Below are positions 25,024-38,900 of a stretch of 64,000 nucleotides of DNA, one piece after another. A program made the position numbers and the translations under genes. This stretch comes from Pogonophryne albipinna. Its lineage: Eukaryota; Chordata; Actinopteri; Perciformes; Artedidraconidae. The stretch covers positions 22,788,412 to 22,852,411 of the forward strand of contig CM053246.1 of NCBI GenBank assembly GCA_028583405.1, in the 5' to 3' direction. Each line of letters starts with the position of its first letter. Positions within the stretch are counted from its first letter, which is position 1. The notes under the pieces are model-generated. The model made no database searches. It was not told where the DNA came from and saw only the letters and a list, made by a program, of their open reading frames with translations.

Positions 25024-26200
25024 AGAGCAGGGCTACTCAATCAGAGGTCAAGTAAAGTACTGTTACTTCATGTGACTGTATGCACACACACCATGTCGTA
25101 CTGCCAAGGAGGATGACTCCTAACTATGAAACAACAAAAACAACTTCATTCCAGTAGCACAGTGTATACTGGATTCATTCACATGACAATGACATTGAAA
25201 TTAATTAGTTTACTTTGACCACATATGTTTAATCTATAAAGCTGCAAATCCAAATGAACAGCTCAAGCTAGGTTTTCTTCAAGGTTTTTAAATGTGGGAT
25301 TTGAAAAAAGAAACTGTGTGATAAGTAATAACAGGGGGTGCAGGCAGGCGTGCATTGTTCATTCCTAGACATATGGCTCTGTGTTGAAGAGGAGGTGTAG
25401 CTTTGAGGAAGAACTTAGGACTGAAAATAAATCAGGAACAATGTGACTAAATAAAAGCCAGTCACTATTTATGGAATGGGTACTGGAAAATAAATTGCTT
25501 GTCTTTCATTTCTTCTCTTGGAATAACTAAATATGTGTAATGTCTGTTCTGTGCAGGGCAGTGACGTGAGGAATTAGACTTTTTCTCTGAAGAGGCCAAG
25601 CACCTCAAACGATTATATAAAAACATAAACTTGCATGTTAGCAGAACATATGCATCGGCAGAAACACACATGGACCCAGAAGAAGTTTTTTTTAAAATGG
25701 TATATCCTGAGGCGCTCATCCTTCTTTGCATGAGTGCATCACCCGGCACACCGACAGACAGAGTGTGTGCGAGTGTAAGGAGCTGACGATCGGAGAAGAA
25801 CGTTACCCCTAAGGGGTCGCACCTCTATCCGGTCTCGCCCTCCTCCCTTATCCCTCCTCTCCTCTCTGTGCCTGCAGGGATTTCCCTTTTCAGTTCAGGA
25901 GAGATGTCAGACCTGTTCCACCATCCTTCACACAGAGGCCGGCCTCAGCCCTGCATTCATCCAACATCTGTAAAACTCCACAAATCAGCCTCGTTTTTAG
26001 ACATCAGGACAGAGTTGAGTATAATACACAGCTGGATCCAAATGTCACCGACTCGTCTTCAAACACACTGTTTGTTTGTTTGGAAGCAAAACCCCGTTGG
26101 GAAGTTAATATCTGCCGGACAGAATATTAATTCAGAAAAAACTAAGCACATAATGAGAACCCCTGGTATTACAACGGACCACCCAAAATAGGCGACTTGT

Positions 26201-26485
26201 TAGGGCTGCTCAATTAATCGTATTTTAATCGCGATTACAATTATGGCTTGCAACGATTACAAAAACAACGTAATCGAAATTTTAAAAAAAATGTTGGTTT
26301 GGTTTTTCAGTTGAATTATACTTAAAGTTCAGGGTAATCAACTGTTAAAAACATACTGTTCACATTTTTTACTCCAATAAATGGATGTTTTCAAAGTCAA
26401 TAAATAATCGCATTTAATAATCGCAATTACAATTATTGACCCAAATAATCGAGATTATGATTTTTGCCATAATCGAGCAGCCCTA
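26201..26485. mobile_element. Short non-autonomous hAT-type MITE with 8-bp target-site duplication
   Basis: The 285-bp element has terminal inverted repeats TAGGGCTGCTC / GAGCAGCCCTA. It is flanked by the exact duplication CGACTTGT at 26193-26200 and 26486-26493. Subterminal ATAATCG/CGATTA motifs recur at both ends and in the middle. The eight-base duplication and TAGGG ends place it in the hAT superfamily. There is no coding capacity. Confidence 0.9.
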
Positions 26486-29400
26486 CGACTTGTTCAAAGA
26501 CTGTTTCCAAATCATCATTCAGAGATGAAAACAGAACCTAGAAAAAGAGCTAATAATCAAATGTCATAACCATTTCTATCCATCTAATTAAAGCTAATAC
26601 AGTCTTAAGCACTCTGTCCATCCCACTGTGCTCTCACCATAATACAACCATCACGTCTCATCCCTTCGGTACAATCACAAAACACTGCAAGATCCAACGG
26701 AACCATTGCCATTGGCCAAAGGGAAACATAATTCAAGCTTCAGCTATAAGTTAAGTGTTGATTTTAGTAGGGAATTTACAGTAAACAAAGCCAGTTGATC
26801 CACACAATTGTTTAAAATAAAAAAAAGCTTTTTGTGATACAACTCAAACCATAAATATGTGTTTGATGATATGTCAGACCAGAAACCTACATGTTGTTTA
26901 ATAGTTATTAACCAAAAGGATCATATGAATCTAAGTGTTGTTATATAAATATTAAATAGATAAACAGTAAAACGTAATTTATACTGAAATTGCAGAGAGC
27001 GAGACAAAGGGAAGAAGAAGAACAAAAACAGAAAGAGAGAAGAGCTCCACAACAGGGGTTGAAAGCAGATAGGTCTTCCCTGCCTCCTTCACATATTAGA
27101 ATATTAATATTAATGAAACTTCCTGTTTCCCCCCCCCCCCCTCTGCTTTTCCCCCTCAGACGATTTGAACATGAAAAACTTAAAAAGCGAAAAATTCCAG
27201 GAGTTGCGTATCACAGTTTGACCCGGAGCCACACAGCAGACACCAGCCATGACAGACTTGCTGTTCAAAGCAAGCGGGAGCTGCTTTCATCAGGCGATCC
27301 TGGCTTTTTTTTTACAGTGTGACACCAACAGCCCATGCCATCTGCCTTTTTCTAAAATCACAACTTCAAGATGTGTTTCCTGCTTGTGCGTTGTTTTTAG
27401 GTGGACTTCACAACCGCGGCGCAGCGTCACGCAGGCTTTTGCTGCTATGCTGCTTGCTGACTGCTGTTTACAGCCAAGCCCTGCGGAGAGGCGCAATGTT
27501 AAATATTCACTGTTAAACTGTCAAGCCAGAACTGTTTGGGAACCCAGCCAGGCATTCACAGTACAGCATTGCCCCCCCCCCTCCTCCCCTCTCTCTTCAA
27601 ATACAACCAAATCAATCACTTTTTCCTCCAGCCAATCCAGAATGAGACCAGCCTATCTTCCTCCTCCTGTCACACACCCACTTCCTGAAATGCCCAGACT
27701 CCTAATAACCACTTTATTGAGTCCCTTTAAAACCTTTTCACCTGCATTTATACTTAGTTCATGCAGTTAATAATTCATACTATCTTATTCATAAAACCTA
27801 CACACAAGTACATTAGCACACACATAGTTGCACCTCTGCTCTAGGCCTGAGTAAGTCGCTACAGACTCCTGGTTCCTGACTTCAGACATCTGTAAAATAT
27901 TTGTATTCGGTGCCCCAATACCGCACTGGCAAAGGTCTCTCATCCTTGGCTTGGCAGGACTTCTGACAGAACCATCCGGCAGCGCCATACAGGCCTAACC
28001 CCTGCTGCTGCAGCTTCCTGCTGCTCCGAGGGAGTCAGGCTGCTTGCCTCCCATTGACTGTGGGCCAGGCTGGCCAGGGAGGAGGAGGCTGAGGGGAGGC
28101 CCCGGGTACAGAGGACCCCAGGAGAGGAGAGCAGAGACACGAATGGGGGACAGATTGAGAGTCATAAAGGTTGAGCAGTGAAAGCCGAACAAGGCAACTA
28201 AAGAGGGAAGAGGGCAGGCTAGGAAGCATGAAGGAGTGTCTAACACAAGAGGCAGTAATAGGAAGAGAGTAAAGTGTAAGGTGGGTCGCATGGAAGTGGC
28301 GAGAGACCAGGACAAAGAGGCTCAAGGGCAGGTTGATGGGAGCTTCTCATTATGACTCCTCTTCCTTCTTCATGCCTCCGGGCCTTGACCATAACCTCAA
28401 AGCCCCCCGGCAAAATTAAGAGACCAGGGAGACGGTGGAGGACAGCTGTGAGTCAGGGAACAGAGCAAAGAGGGGGAGGAGGGGGAGAAAGATGTCCCCG
28501 GCACCCAAACAAGGCAGCGTAATAAAAAAAAAGAGACTAAGAACTAAAAGCAGAAAGCTGTACAGAGCATTCATGATGACACATAGTATAATAGGAACTG
28601 TAGAGTATATGTAGGAAGTGTACTGAAAAAGATTTGGATGACCCTATTAGTCCCACATATAATGTTCTAATGCAGGTTTCAACTAATAGAAGCATTTAGA
28701 TCCATCCCTCATAACATAATAACTATTTAGTTGATACATTTCAACCTTTTTGATCTGCTAGAAGCTCTTTTGTCCAGTGGACAAACAATGAATATTGTTC
28801 ATTAAACCTGCCTCACAGTTTTACAGTTAAGTGTTGAATACATTTCACCGGCTGTAATGGATCACTTTAAGGCAATTTTATCAGCTTGTATACCCATTAC
28901 TGTAATGACTTATAATAATAAATAATAAAGAATCCAGCTTTGCAAAACCAATACTGATAAATTAAGAACAACTGGCAGTCACAAGGAAAAAATAAACAGA
29001 GTGTGAAAGAAAACAGAGCAGAAAAAAGAGGGCATAGAAGACAGTGAAATGTCTCCGGCTTTTCACGCTGAATAGGAGGAGGGTAAAAACAGACCGTCTG
29101 TCAAAACAAGATGCTCTCATACAAATGTGCTCTCTTCTGCAGCAAATGTGTGAAACATTAACGCTCATTTGTGATGAGGTTGGAACAAACGCCCATAGCA
29201 CAGTCAGCAAGCAACACAAAAAAATATTCTCCTCGTTCTGTTCATGAGTGCAAATTCATTCTGCTTTTGTCTCTTCTCATGACAAATGCATACTGTCACT
29301 GTCACTGATGTGGTGTTTACAGTGGCATATAGCATCTTGTAATTATTTCTGTGAAAGTGAATTTGTATCCTGAGGGACTTGTATTTCTGCGTGTGGAAGA

Positions 29401-29584
29401 TCAAAAGAGATAGAGAGGCAGAGGGGACGATTGGAAAGTGATCTCCAATAGAAATGAGGATGCTGCTTGACAGCCAGATTTTGAGCACAGTTCACATATG
29501 CCATGGACTTGGTGGCTTTTTTTAAATGGTAAAAAAAAACTGCTTATTCTTCAACATGCAGTAATGTACACCGTTCATACATAA

Positions 29585-30575
29585 TAAGAACTGGCCGATT
29601 ATCGGGGCCGATATTCCGCATTTGACCGATTATCGGTATCGGCCTTTTTTTATCAAATTGCTGATAAAACTTTGGCTCTGATGCGGCCGTTTCTCTGGCT
29701 GCAGTCATCACTCTGTGTACACGAGCAATGTCCCGCCCACAGCGCTATCTGATAGGCTATTACTGAAGATTTTCCGGGCGGGAGCCAGCCAGAGAGGCGG
29801 GACCTTCTCAGATTACAGGCAGGTGCGAAAGAACGCAGACACAGACTGAAGCAAGCAGCAGCGCAGAGCGGCAGAGCCATACATGTGTTAAACCGAAGTT
29901 CAATAAACATCCCAATCCCCTATGCTGAAGCAAAAACACCACGATCTTATGATCCAATTCTATCAGTTACACAGGGACGCGGGAAGTCAGTCAGAGTTGG
30001 GGGTGCGTGCAGCGTCTCGCAGCGGAGTAACTGTGGTGCGGAGGGGGGGCTGTGAATGGTTGATATGTGAAGCTCATTAGCTAGCAAATGTTTAGCAAAA
30101 TATTAGAAGTGAGGCTACTAGACTAACGTTAGTTCTACTGTAATAGCCTCACTTTTAATAGTTTGCAAAACATTAGCTAGCACTAGTGTTGCTAGCAGCT
30201 AATTGGGATTTTATGCTAGATAGATAGGCATTGTTTTGATATAATAAATTAAGCATTATTGTTAGTTAAGCATGTCAGCCTGCAGCCCCACTTATTGTCT
30301 CTCTCATTGCAGATGGCTGCACTAAAGAAAAGGGCACAGAGAGGAAACCAGTTGTAAGATGTTTAATGTTTAAATTCATTAAACATAATATATGCTTAAA
30401 TGCATTTCAAAGAAGTTGTGTTGGGTTGTGTTGGAGTTTGTGTTATTCTACATTTTGACACCAAGATTTTCTGATTTTACTGCAAATGTATATCGGTTCC
30501 AAATATCGGTTATCAGTCTCCTTGATTACTAATAATCGGTATCGGCCTTGAAAAAGCCATATCGGTCGATCCCTA
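29585..30575. mobile_element. Probable non-autonomous hAT-like element rich in CCGAT/ATCGG motifs
   Basis: The right end reads ATCGGTCGATCCCTA and the left end TAAGAACTGGCCGATTATCG, an imperfect inverted match (about 10 of the first 15 bases). Repeated CCGAT/ATCGG motifs cluster at both ends. The flanking octamers do not match well, so the left terminus or the duplication has decayed. The interior has no recognisable transposase. It holds a strong inverted repeat (30081-30117 with 30144-30180, 33 of 37 positions paired). Confidence 0.6.
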
Positions 30576-33500
30576 ATTTAAAGTATAAAGCATGAGCAGT
30601 CACTCATCAAATACATAAAGTCAGTCAATGGCTATTTATGTTGGTAAAATGTTAGTTATCAAATAAATAGGCCCATTCAAGTACCAACCAAAGAAATTAG
30701 GAAAAAGGCCCCAGTTCACCAGTAACTAACAGATGCCATACACAGCTATTTCAGTAAGTTCCATTAAGTCATTCAAACAGCATGCTATTTCTGTCATGAA
30801 AAATACAGAAATGTTTACCCACTTAAAGCTTAACAGTGTTATTTTTAAATAGGCCTTGTTTTAACCTTTCCAGTGTACACGTTCAAAATGCAGGAGTATT
30901 CAAGCTAATTATTATTCATCTTTGTTTAATCCGTTTTTTTCTGCGGAAAAATACCTTTTATGGTAATTAATGCATTCATTAAATAGGTTCATATCATAAC
31001 TCCAATATATACACAAATAGAGTGGTTTCATTTAGAGCAGGATTTCAGAACCAAAGACAAGATAACAAATATATAAAAAATAAAGGATGAATAAAACCTT
31101 TTTCTGGCACCCTTTGTAGTCGAAATAACCCACTGATATTGTGTGGTCATGGCACCAGCTGGGCAAAGGGCACTGAAAGCATTTCATAAACTTTGAGCAG
31201 GGTCGTAGGTCAGTAATTTTTGTGTTTGCATGTCTTTGAAGTCTGTTCCCCCCAGAGCACTGCAGGGCCCATTGAGAAAAGCATCAATGCCAGAGAGAAA
31301 TTGAGAAATTTCACATGACACAGGGAGCCGCAAGGCATCCTCCAAGGATATTTGAATGCTTGAAACATCAGTGACCCTTCATAAGATGTAAGGGAGATGG
31401 ATAGGGAAAATATTGACTGGCTGGCTGTTTGATGGGAGCGTAAGGAGCATCTTAGACAGCCCACTCTCATTGCCAAAGAACTTACTAAACTCTAGCCAAA
31501 CTGAGACGCGGGTTGGAAAGACTTGATTCTAAATTCTTCTGGGGAAGGCGTCAAGCATGTATTTTCTTTTTCTCGCTTTTATTATTTGATAATGCAAGAA
31601 CTAATTGCAGAGAAAGTACACCGAAAGAGCCTATATCCTAAGCAGTGATACGCTACCTTTGCCAGCATCTTCTTTGTACAATGCAGGGCCAAGGTCTTTG
31701 ACATCATGCAAAAGACAGTGTTTAATGTAGCTCAAAAATGGCCTTAGGAAGCATCTTCTTTCAAATATGCTTTGCGAATGAAAGAAAAACATAGCTAAGA
31801 TTTTTAGTTCTTTATGAAAGCCAAAGGCAAGATGACTGTGTAAGTGGTCAGATGACAAATGTCTCATCTGATCTTTAATCCAGCAGAGGGGCCAGCTCCA
31901 GGGCTAAAACAGGAAGCTCTCACAGGATAGAGCGATTTGGTCAATTCCACTGCGCTAAATCACTGCTTGGGTTGCAGAAGATTTATCCTCACCAATGAAT
32001 GGCCTTTTTCACTCTAAACGTCTTAGTAGCAGAAATGTTAGATTCCATTAAAGCTACACTGACAGAACATATGTATATGCTGATATGCATGTATGTGAAC
32101 CCAGTATAAATCATTGGAAAGGTCTGGTTAATAATATATCTTTAGAAGGTCCAATTTTAGCGCATGTGATTATGCCAAATCATCATTGAATCTTCCAATA
32201 ATCAAGTAAGATAACTTAACTAAGTCCTGATAAGAGAATTCCTATACCGGTGTACTTTTATTTTCAGTTTCAATCAGGCGTAACACTAGCAATCACTGCT
32301 CTCACCACTTTAAAGTCCACCCTTGTTACCCCTGTATAATCCAAACAATGGATCGAGGCAAAAATAATAAAGTTTTGCCAAAGCCTGTCAAAAGTAATCC
32401 ACCTCTCATCAGTTCAGATTCAAAGTGGGATATACTGGCAGAAATCCCTCAACACAGAGAGTGATGCAAACATTTGGCAGCAATTTGCTGATCATCCGGT
32501 TCATGACACATTCCTTGATAGTCAACTTCACAGAGCCAGCCGGTGTTCATCTCCATCACCTGATGACGCTGGCAGACTCAAGCCTGTTGTCTTTGACGAT
32601 CATCGAGTGTGGCAACAGAGAAGTGAGTAATAATTGGGTCAACAAGGTATGTCAGTTTCCACTAACTCTTGTCTGAATCATCTCTCTGCAGCGTAGCCAA
32701 ATGTGGTAGTATGATGCCTGAAATATTTGGCTGTGATAAGCAGTGACAGCAACATGGCATGAGAAACAGTTTTCACTCTGTGTGTGTGACCCCCAAAAAC
32801 GGTTAGGCCTGGGAGTGTAAAGTTTGATTTGAATTGCTTGTTTGACTTCCTGCTGGCTTTTATTTACTTTTTATTGTTATATTATTATTCTGCCTTGAAG
32901 ATTTTAGTAATTCAGTAACATTATTATTACTATTATTTTATATTTTTTCTAAATCATTATTAATAATACCATTAAGATGAGCAATTAAGAAAATATCCAA
33001 CAGCCGCTGATGGATTCAGTGTGCCAACGATTTTTGCAAGACACCTGGAAGCAGCACGTTGGGCTTTTTCCATACGGAGAAGGGTCACACAATACAATGC
33101 ACATTTTATCATTTAGCAAAATGTACATTGAAAATGACTTAATGTTAAACAATTGTTGGTAGTAAATATGGCCCAAGGTTTTAGAGATGGCCTTGTGTTA
33201 CCCTGTTAACTCATACATGATCAAAAACAAAGCAGGTAAGAAATATAAATACTTTTCCTCCATCATTTTCACTTTTTAAAATGTAATTAATTATTGAGCA
33301 AAATAATGAATTCAAACACCTTATTAATAAATGTATTGACTAAATGTATATATTGTTCATTACTCTGTATGCCATCCATCAAAGAACATTTTAATATTAG
33401 TGTGGAAAATGTATCATTTTAAACGGGAACTGGACAATGTATCAGTCATAGGCCTCTTCCCTATTCCCTCCTCAAACTGTTAGCTTCTCTTCCAGCAATT

Positions 33501-34625
33501 ACTGAGTCACTAAATAATGTTACCTCCTCAACTAATGCAACCACTTGAATACTACTGCCCTGCATGTTTTACAAGGTATAAAGTCACTCCATGTGATGGT
33601 GAAGCACAATATAAATAGTGAACTGACAAGCAATCAAATTAAAGTCACTTAAAGTCAATCAAAACTTATTTTTAAAGTAATAAACCAAAGTTCATAGATC
33701 AAATCAACTCAGTCAACTTTGCCTCATCTGAGCCAGGAAAAACACAGATCAGTGTGGGTGCCATTATCAAACCAAGTCTCATATAACCAGTTAATAAAGG
33801 TTGAATTCAGAAGCATATTTTCACAACTAAATGTTACTTTCATCAGCTATGTATTTATTTATTACAAAATGTGTACGCTTGAAGGCCTCAACTTCTGTAT
33901 TGTGCAAATAAGTTTGTTGGAAGATGTGTTTGTAGGATACAGATGTGTTATACTATGCAGAGGCACATGGAAGGTTTAACACTGTTGTTGTTCTCCTGAA
34001 CTTCCCCACTCAATCTATCAAGACCCGAGCAGTTGTGTAGAAGTCCAAGGCTTAAGGCACGGGCCGGCGCATATCGCTCAAAGGAATCCCTGGCCATATG
34101 AATCTTTGACCCTCAGAGATAGAGAGGCAGAACGTGTCTGCTCCCTTAGGATAAGTCTGAGAGACAGGGGTAGGAAGAGAGTAGTATGAAACAGAGGAAG
34201 AGAGGCACAACGTGTGTACGTAAATGCACTCTCCTAAAATAGTTTGAGGGAAAGGGGTGAAGAATTACAAAGTGAGAACCTGAAATGAAAAGGCACCACA
34301 TTGCGTAAATGCTTCCCCTTAGCATGATGACTTTGAAAAAGGCACTTTGCCTAAAATATCAAGTAAATGTGCAGCAATTGTGGTCAAAAACCTTATAGGC
34401 CTGTAGGTCTATGATCGCACAGCCTGACACTTACACATGTATTCATCTGCATGTCACTCGGTTTACTTTTTATTTTTGTTCTACTATAATATCAATTAAG
34501 TTATCCAAAGTAAGGTAAGCCTATAGAACGAATGGATATTTGCTGTTGCAGATAGGACGTTTACTACCTCTACAGAACATATAGAAATATCTAGACCACA
34601 CATTAGTTACACAGTAACACCAGTG

Positions 34626-34983
34626 CAGTGTTTCCCATACATTGATTTATTTGTGGTGGGCTGATGATCGGAAGGTTGCGAGTTCAAATCCTGCCTGGAA
34701 CACCACTACTAGTGTGCACTTGAGTAAGGCACTTAGCCCTCGGTTACTCCAGGGAGAATGTCCCTGTAATTGGTCATTGTAAATCGCTGTGGAATAAGGT
34801 GTCTGTTAAATGCCTAAATTGTAAATTATATTTTTGGGAGAATAAATATATATATAGCACCAAATTGCAAATAATCTATAACTACTGTCACTTTTCACAT
34901 TGAACATGTGCTCTTTTATTAAATAAATTAAACGCTTTCATTTTAAGTTGTGAGTTTAGTGTTTTTGACCCTAAGAAACACTG
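34626..34983. mobile_element. Probable hAT-type MITE carrying a SINE fragment
   Basis: The left end CAGTGTTTCCCATACATTGA is a terminus common in fish hAT MITEs. A degenerate inverted match, GAAACACTG, closes the segment at 34975-34983. No clean 8-bp duplication flanks it, so the right border is uncertain. A tRNA-derived SINE-like segment sits inside. Confidence 0.45.
34662..34830 (+). mobile_element. tRNA-derived SINE fragment
   Basis: A B-box-like AGTTCAAATCC follows GGTTGCG. The 3' part, AATCGCTGTGGAATAAGGTG followed by TCTGTTAAATG, resembles the widespread fish SINE tail AGTCGCTTTGGATAAAAGCG with TCTGCTAAATG. An intact A box and cloverleaf are missing, so this is not a tRNA gene. Confidence 0.6.
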
Positions 34984-35699
34984 ATGCATTAATCAATAAC
35001 AATAATCCACAGCTCCCCCCCGCTCAGGCAGCACTCCCCCCAAAGCAGTAAACCTAGGGGACACACTGAACACACTAGTTACACAGTAACATACCAACAC
35101 TGCAAAGACGTCATATACCAGCAGTAAAAATAGAGTAAATGCAGAAATGTGCTGTAATGTCACATCAATTAAGTCTCACCTTTACGAATAAAACGTAATA
35201 CTGTTCCATAAGTACGGCCGTGCGAGGTTATTATGTACAGTATACGTGTACTGTACCATAATTGTAACTCTAGCATGGCATCAGAAAAGGCTACTTTATT
35301 TTGCTACCGTCATGCTGCCACAACAGGTTTAACTACATGTATGGCTGTAAACTTCATTATACGGAGTATAAGTGTGTCTTTCCCACACCGTTATTATATC
35401 GTGATAATGTCGTTGTTAACTTTAAATGACAGCGGCTACTGTGTAACTTCAAAGTAGTGAAAGTTAGCAATGCTCCATGCTAGTCGGCTAAGAAGCTAGG
35501 CTAACTAGCGAACTTTGTCGAAACTTTTTCAAGTGAGTGTCAACATCGACTTCGCACTAGGAACGGTGACATGCTTAGAGCCGTTTAAGTCTATCAATCT
35601 CCAACCGAGCCAGAATATAGATGAGGATTACATAAGTGTTGTGTTAGTTTTCCAAAGTGGTACACATTCATAAATTCTGTGCCAGCTAACGGTTCTTAC

Positions 35700-35950
35700 C
35701 AGGAAGTGGGAGTCTGTTGCTAAGCTATTCCTTCTTCACGTTGAAAGTTTCTCCTGGTGGTTATGGCGGTTGTCTTTGTTTTTGACTTTCCCTTCTCTTT
35801 CCAAGGTCGCTCCTAAAAGTTGACTCGGCGGGCCTCTCTTGTTGCGTGGCACCGTCGGCTAAACGCTGGAAAGTTTTTTTCGGAGAGAGCCTGGGCTTGT
35901 TAGAGACAGTCGAGATGCGTAGGTGTTTTCAGAAAGTGTGTGCCGCAGCT
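35700..35950 (-). other. nek7: Probable non-coding first exon and promoter region of nek7
   Basis: On the minus strand a strong donor (CTTCCTG then gtaaga) closes a GC-richer segment with no long frame, about 21 kb upstream of the nek7 exon that begins with 28 bases of 5' UTR. The stretch to about 36060 is the most CpG-bearing DNA in the neighbourhood and has no TATA box, as for a housekeeping-type promoter. The transcription start is not determined; the right border given is approximate. Confidence 0.5.
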
Positions 35951-38900
35951 AGGCCCCTCTCATCACCACTGTGCTGACTCGTGTGCCAGTAATGTAAACA
36001 ACCCAGCATTCCCGGAGCGGAGGGGAGGGGCAAGTGTCAAAGAGTGGAGGGAAGCTGTCAAATACCGCGAGATTCAACAGAGAAACTCAAACTCAAACCA
36101 TCACAACTCCCCTGCTTTCACCATTAAACCTGTATGGAAACTATTGAGCAGTAGGAGATTATAGTAAGAGAGCAAGTACAGTTGGATCTGAAAACAAAAA
36201 AGTTGATATCAGCCTTCTGGAGAGCTTTGAAACGACTCTTGTGGAAAGTAGCCTACATTATGACATCCTATTGTATCACAAATACAACTTTGAGGTATTT
36301 CTTGTGCTTCCTTTTTTTAGGCTTTTAGTTTCAGGCCCCTTTCCAATTCACTACATTTGAGAGGGATTTTTTAAACGATTAAATCCACTACATTTATCTG
36401 AAAGCTTTAGTTTTGAGGCCTACTTTACAAATTAAGATGTTTGCACAGAATACATGTGAAGAGTTTAACTATAGAAGCAACATTCATGAGAATCATTTAC
36501 TTTTTATTTTTCATACAAAAACATCTAATGGCTTCAACTTGTTAAATGTGAAGATTTTCTGGTTTTCTTTTAATATTTTGATCATTTTAATGTGTTTAAA
36601 TATGACATCAAGGTCCACTTACCATCTTTTCCCTTTACTTTGAACAACTTCTCACACTCTTCATGTTTGTTCAGATGTTGCTGAAATACCAATTATATAT
36701 GTTCAAACTAATCTTAAAATGTTAATTAGTTTAATCTATTAAACAGCATACATTTTTATAGACTATCCTATGTTCTGTTTGTAAAATAGAAACAATAGCT
36801 TTCAGGTGGGACCAACAATATTATGTCACTTGTTAGACACTTTTATCCAATGGATACATATAGTGAGTTAAAATCTTTAATTAAATGCAGGCTACATAAT
36901 GACGTTCAACTTCTTTGACATGTTCTTATGTTGCAACAAAACAAAACATTGGTTATTCTGAATTAGTTTAAAATAGACATGGTGATTTGTTGAGAGTGTA
37001 AAAGTATGTGTGTAAGTGAATGCACGACAGAGACAGCCTTATTGGATTCTCCTGAAAAAACACAGTCATAAGCACAGACTTCGACACAGTCTCGCTTTCT
37101 ATAATTATACACATGCAGAATACCCACACATCCCATGACACGCATGCGCTGCTCTTGGGAATATCATGAGAATTTATTGACAAAAATGGTTTCGCAGATT
37201 GACTCGCATGGACAGAGAGAGCATCTGGAATTGATCAGCTTACTTTGCTTTGATAAAAGTTTCATAGCTGATTTCAGACTGACAATTCAAACACCACTGA
37301 TACACAGGAACACATCTGTCTTCTTCCCATCCCCGTTGTTAATAATCAACAAGTTAGGTGGGGTTGTGTTTCTTCTGCTACACTTCAATAGCCTTTTTTG
37401 TTAACCTCACTGCAAATATGGAAAAGGGAAAGATGCCTGGAGTGTAGGATTTTCCCCCCTTTTTCTTCAACAACAGTTGAAGATTAAAAGAAACGTCTCA
37501 CAGAAATCTGTCAATTCTGTATGTGAATAATGCTGTGTGGAATTTAATGGCATGAGTTATATTGGGTTTCCTCTACACCCACATTTTCTTTCAATAAGAT
37601 CAATGGCGCTCAGTGACAGATAGGGACGGTCTTTTGTATCTTCAAATTTCAGGTTTCTAAGGGAATAATTAGATGGATGGATGAAAAGTAATGCATCAGT
37701 CTGCGAGGGGAGCTGCACCCAGAGATCCTCTAGTTCAACACGCATGCTTCCACGTCTGTTTGGTAGAAAAACTGTTTAATAATCGTGTTGAATTTCCATT
37801 GTTCTAAAAGTGGCTCTCTGCACTGATCTGGTGCTTTAAACCAATAGAAAACTTTTTGTGTTCTTTTTGCTGATATTATTTATTTAACAGAGAGGATTTC
37901 CTTTTGATACAGTGATTTTTTTTAGCATGAATAGAGTATTGTCATCTTTTTCACTCTCTTCCCCTTCAAACTTTCTGGTGTCGCTTGCAGGTAACCAGAA
38001 TGGAAAAGGTTCTCCCTCCAGGGGAAATGAGGAAGGTTGAATCGCTGGATTTATAGAGACATTATATTGTAAACGTGACATTTAACTCTGTGTTAGAACA
38101 AAATCGTGCACGTATTAAGGCCTTTTTTTCGAAACAAAACTGCCTACTAATGTGATCTGATGACAATTAATTTGAATTTATGAGAATTTGGGGACTCACA
38201 TGTTTTGTTTATGACAATGAACAGCATGAGGAAGAATACTTTAAAGCACTATTGGCAAAAATCTATCTTTTTAAATGCAGAGAAAATCGCTAATTTCAGC
38301 TTGTTTGCAAAACTGATTTCTGATCATTAAAACCATGAATTCACTATATTATGGACAAGACCTATAGTATAATACATGCACACTACTTTATTTTTAGTTT
38401 TCTTCAACATGCGCATTTCAGGGGAATTCAACCTGGGTATTTTATCAATGCAAAATATTCAAAAATGTTGCACCCAGGGGCTGAAAGCACATTTTAAACA
38501 CTTTAAAAGAAAAAAATGTTGATGTTTTCACTCATGTCTTTTTTTTATTTCCCTATGTGTTGTTGATCTGGCTCAGGGGTTAAGTATGACTGCAATGTGG
38601 TAGAGACAGAAGCTGCAGTCAAAGCTCCTGTGATCCGGCACAGACTTCATAGAGACCAGCAGATGGAGGGGAGAGGAGCCGCGTGCAACCTGAAGGTTTA
38701 GCAAGAACTGAGAGGTTACACTCTACCAGTACAAAGATGACCTGTCACACTCTGAAACATGCCGTATCCATGTAGATGAGCTTCCTGTTTATGTACCTCA
38801 CAGAGCACAGCTATTAGAGGAAAGAGAAAGAGATTACAGATGGAAATATGTATAAAATCTTGCCTCTCTTTTCGTATACCCAGGCGAACTTGGAGGCAGC

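Larger units (their letters stand above)
34599..35091. repeat. 21-bp direct repeats flanking the MITE/SINE region
   Basis: The 21 bases at 34599-34619 recur at 35071-35091 with one mismatch, sharing the core TAGTTACACAGTAACA. They are 472 bp apart and bracket the MITE/SINE segment. They are too long and too far out to be an ordinary target-site duplication. Confidence 0.75.

Noticed and set aside
34662..34830. tRNA gene
   Set aside because: Only a B-box-like motif is present; the A box and cloverleaf arms are missing and the 3' part is a SINE tail.
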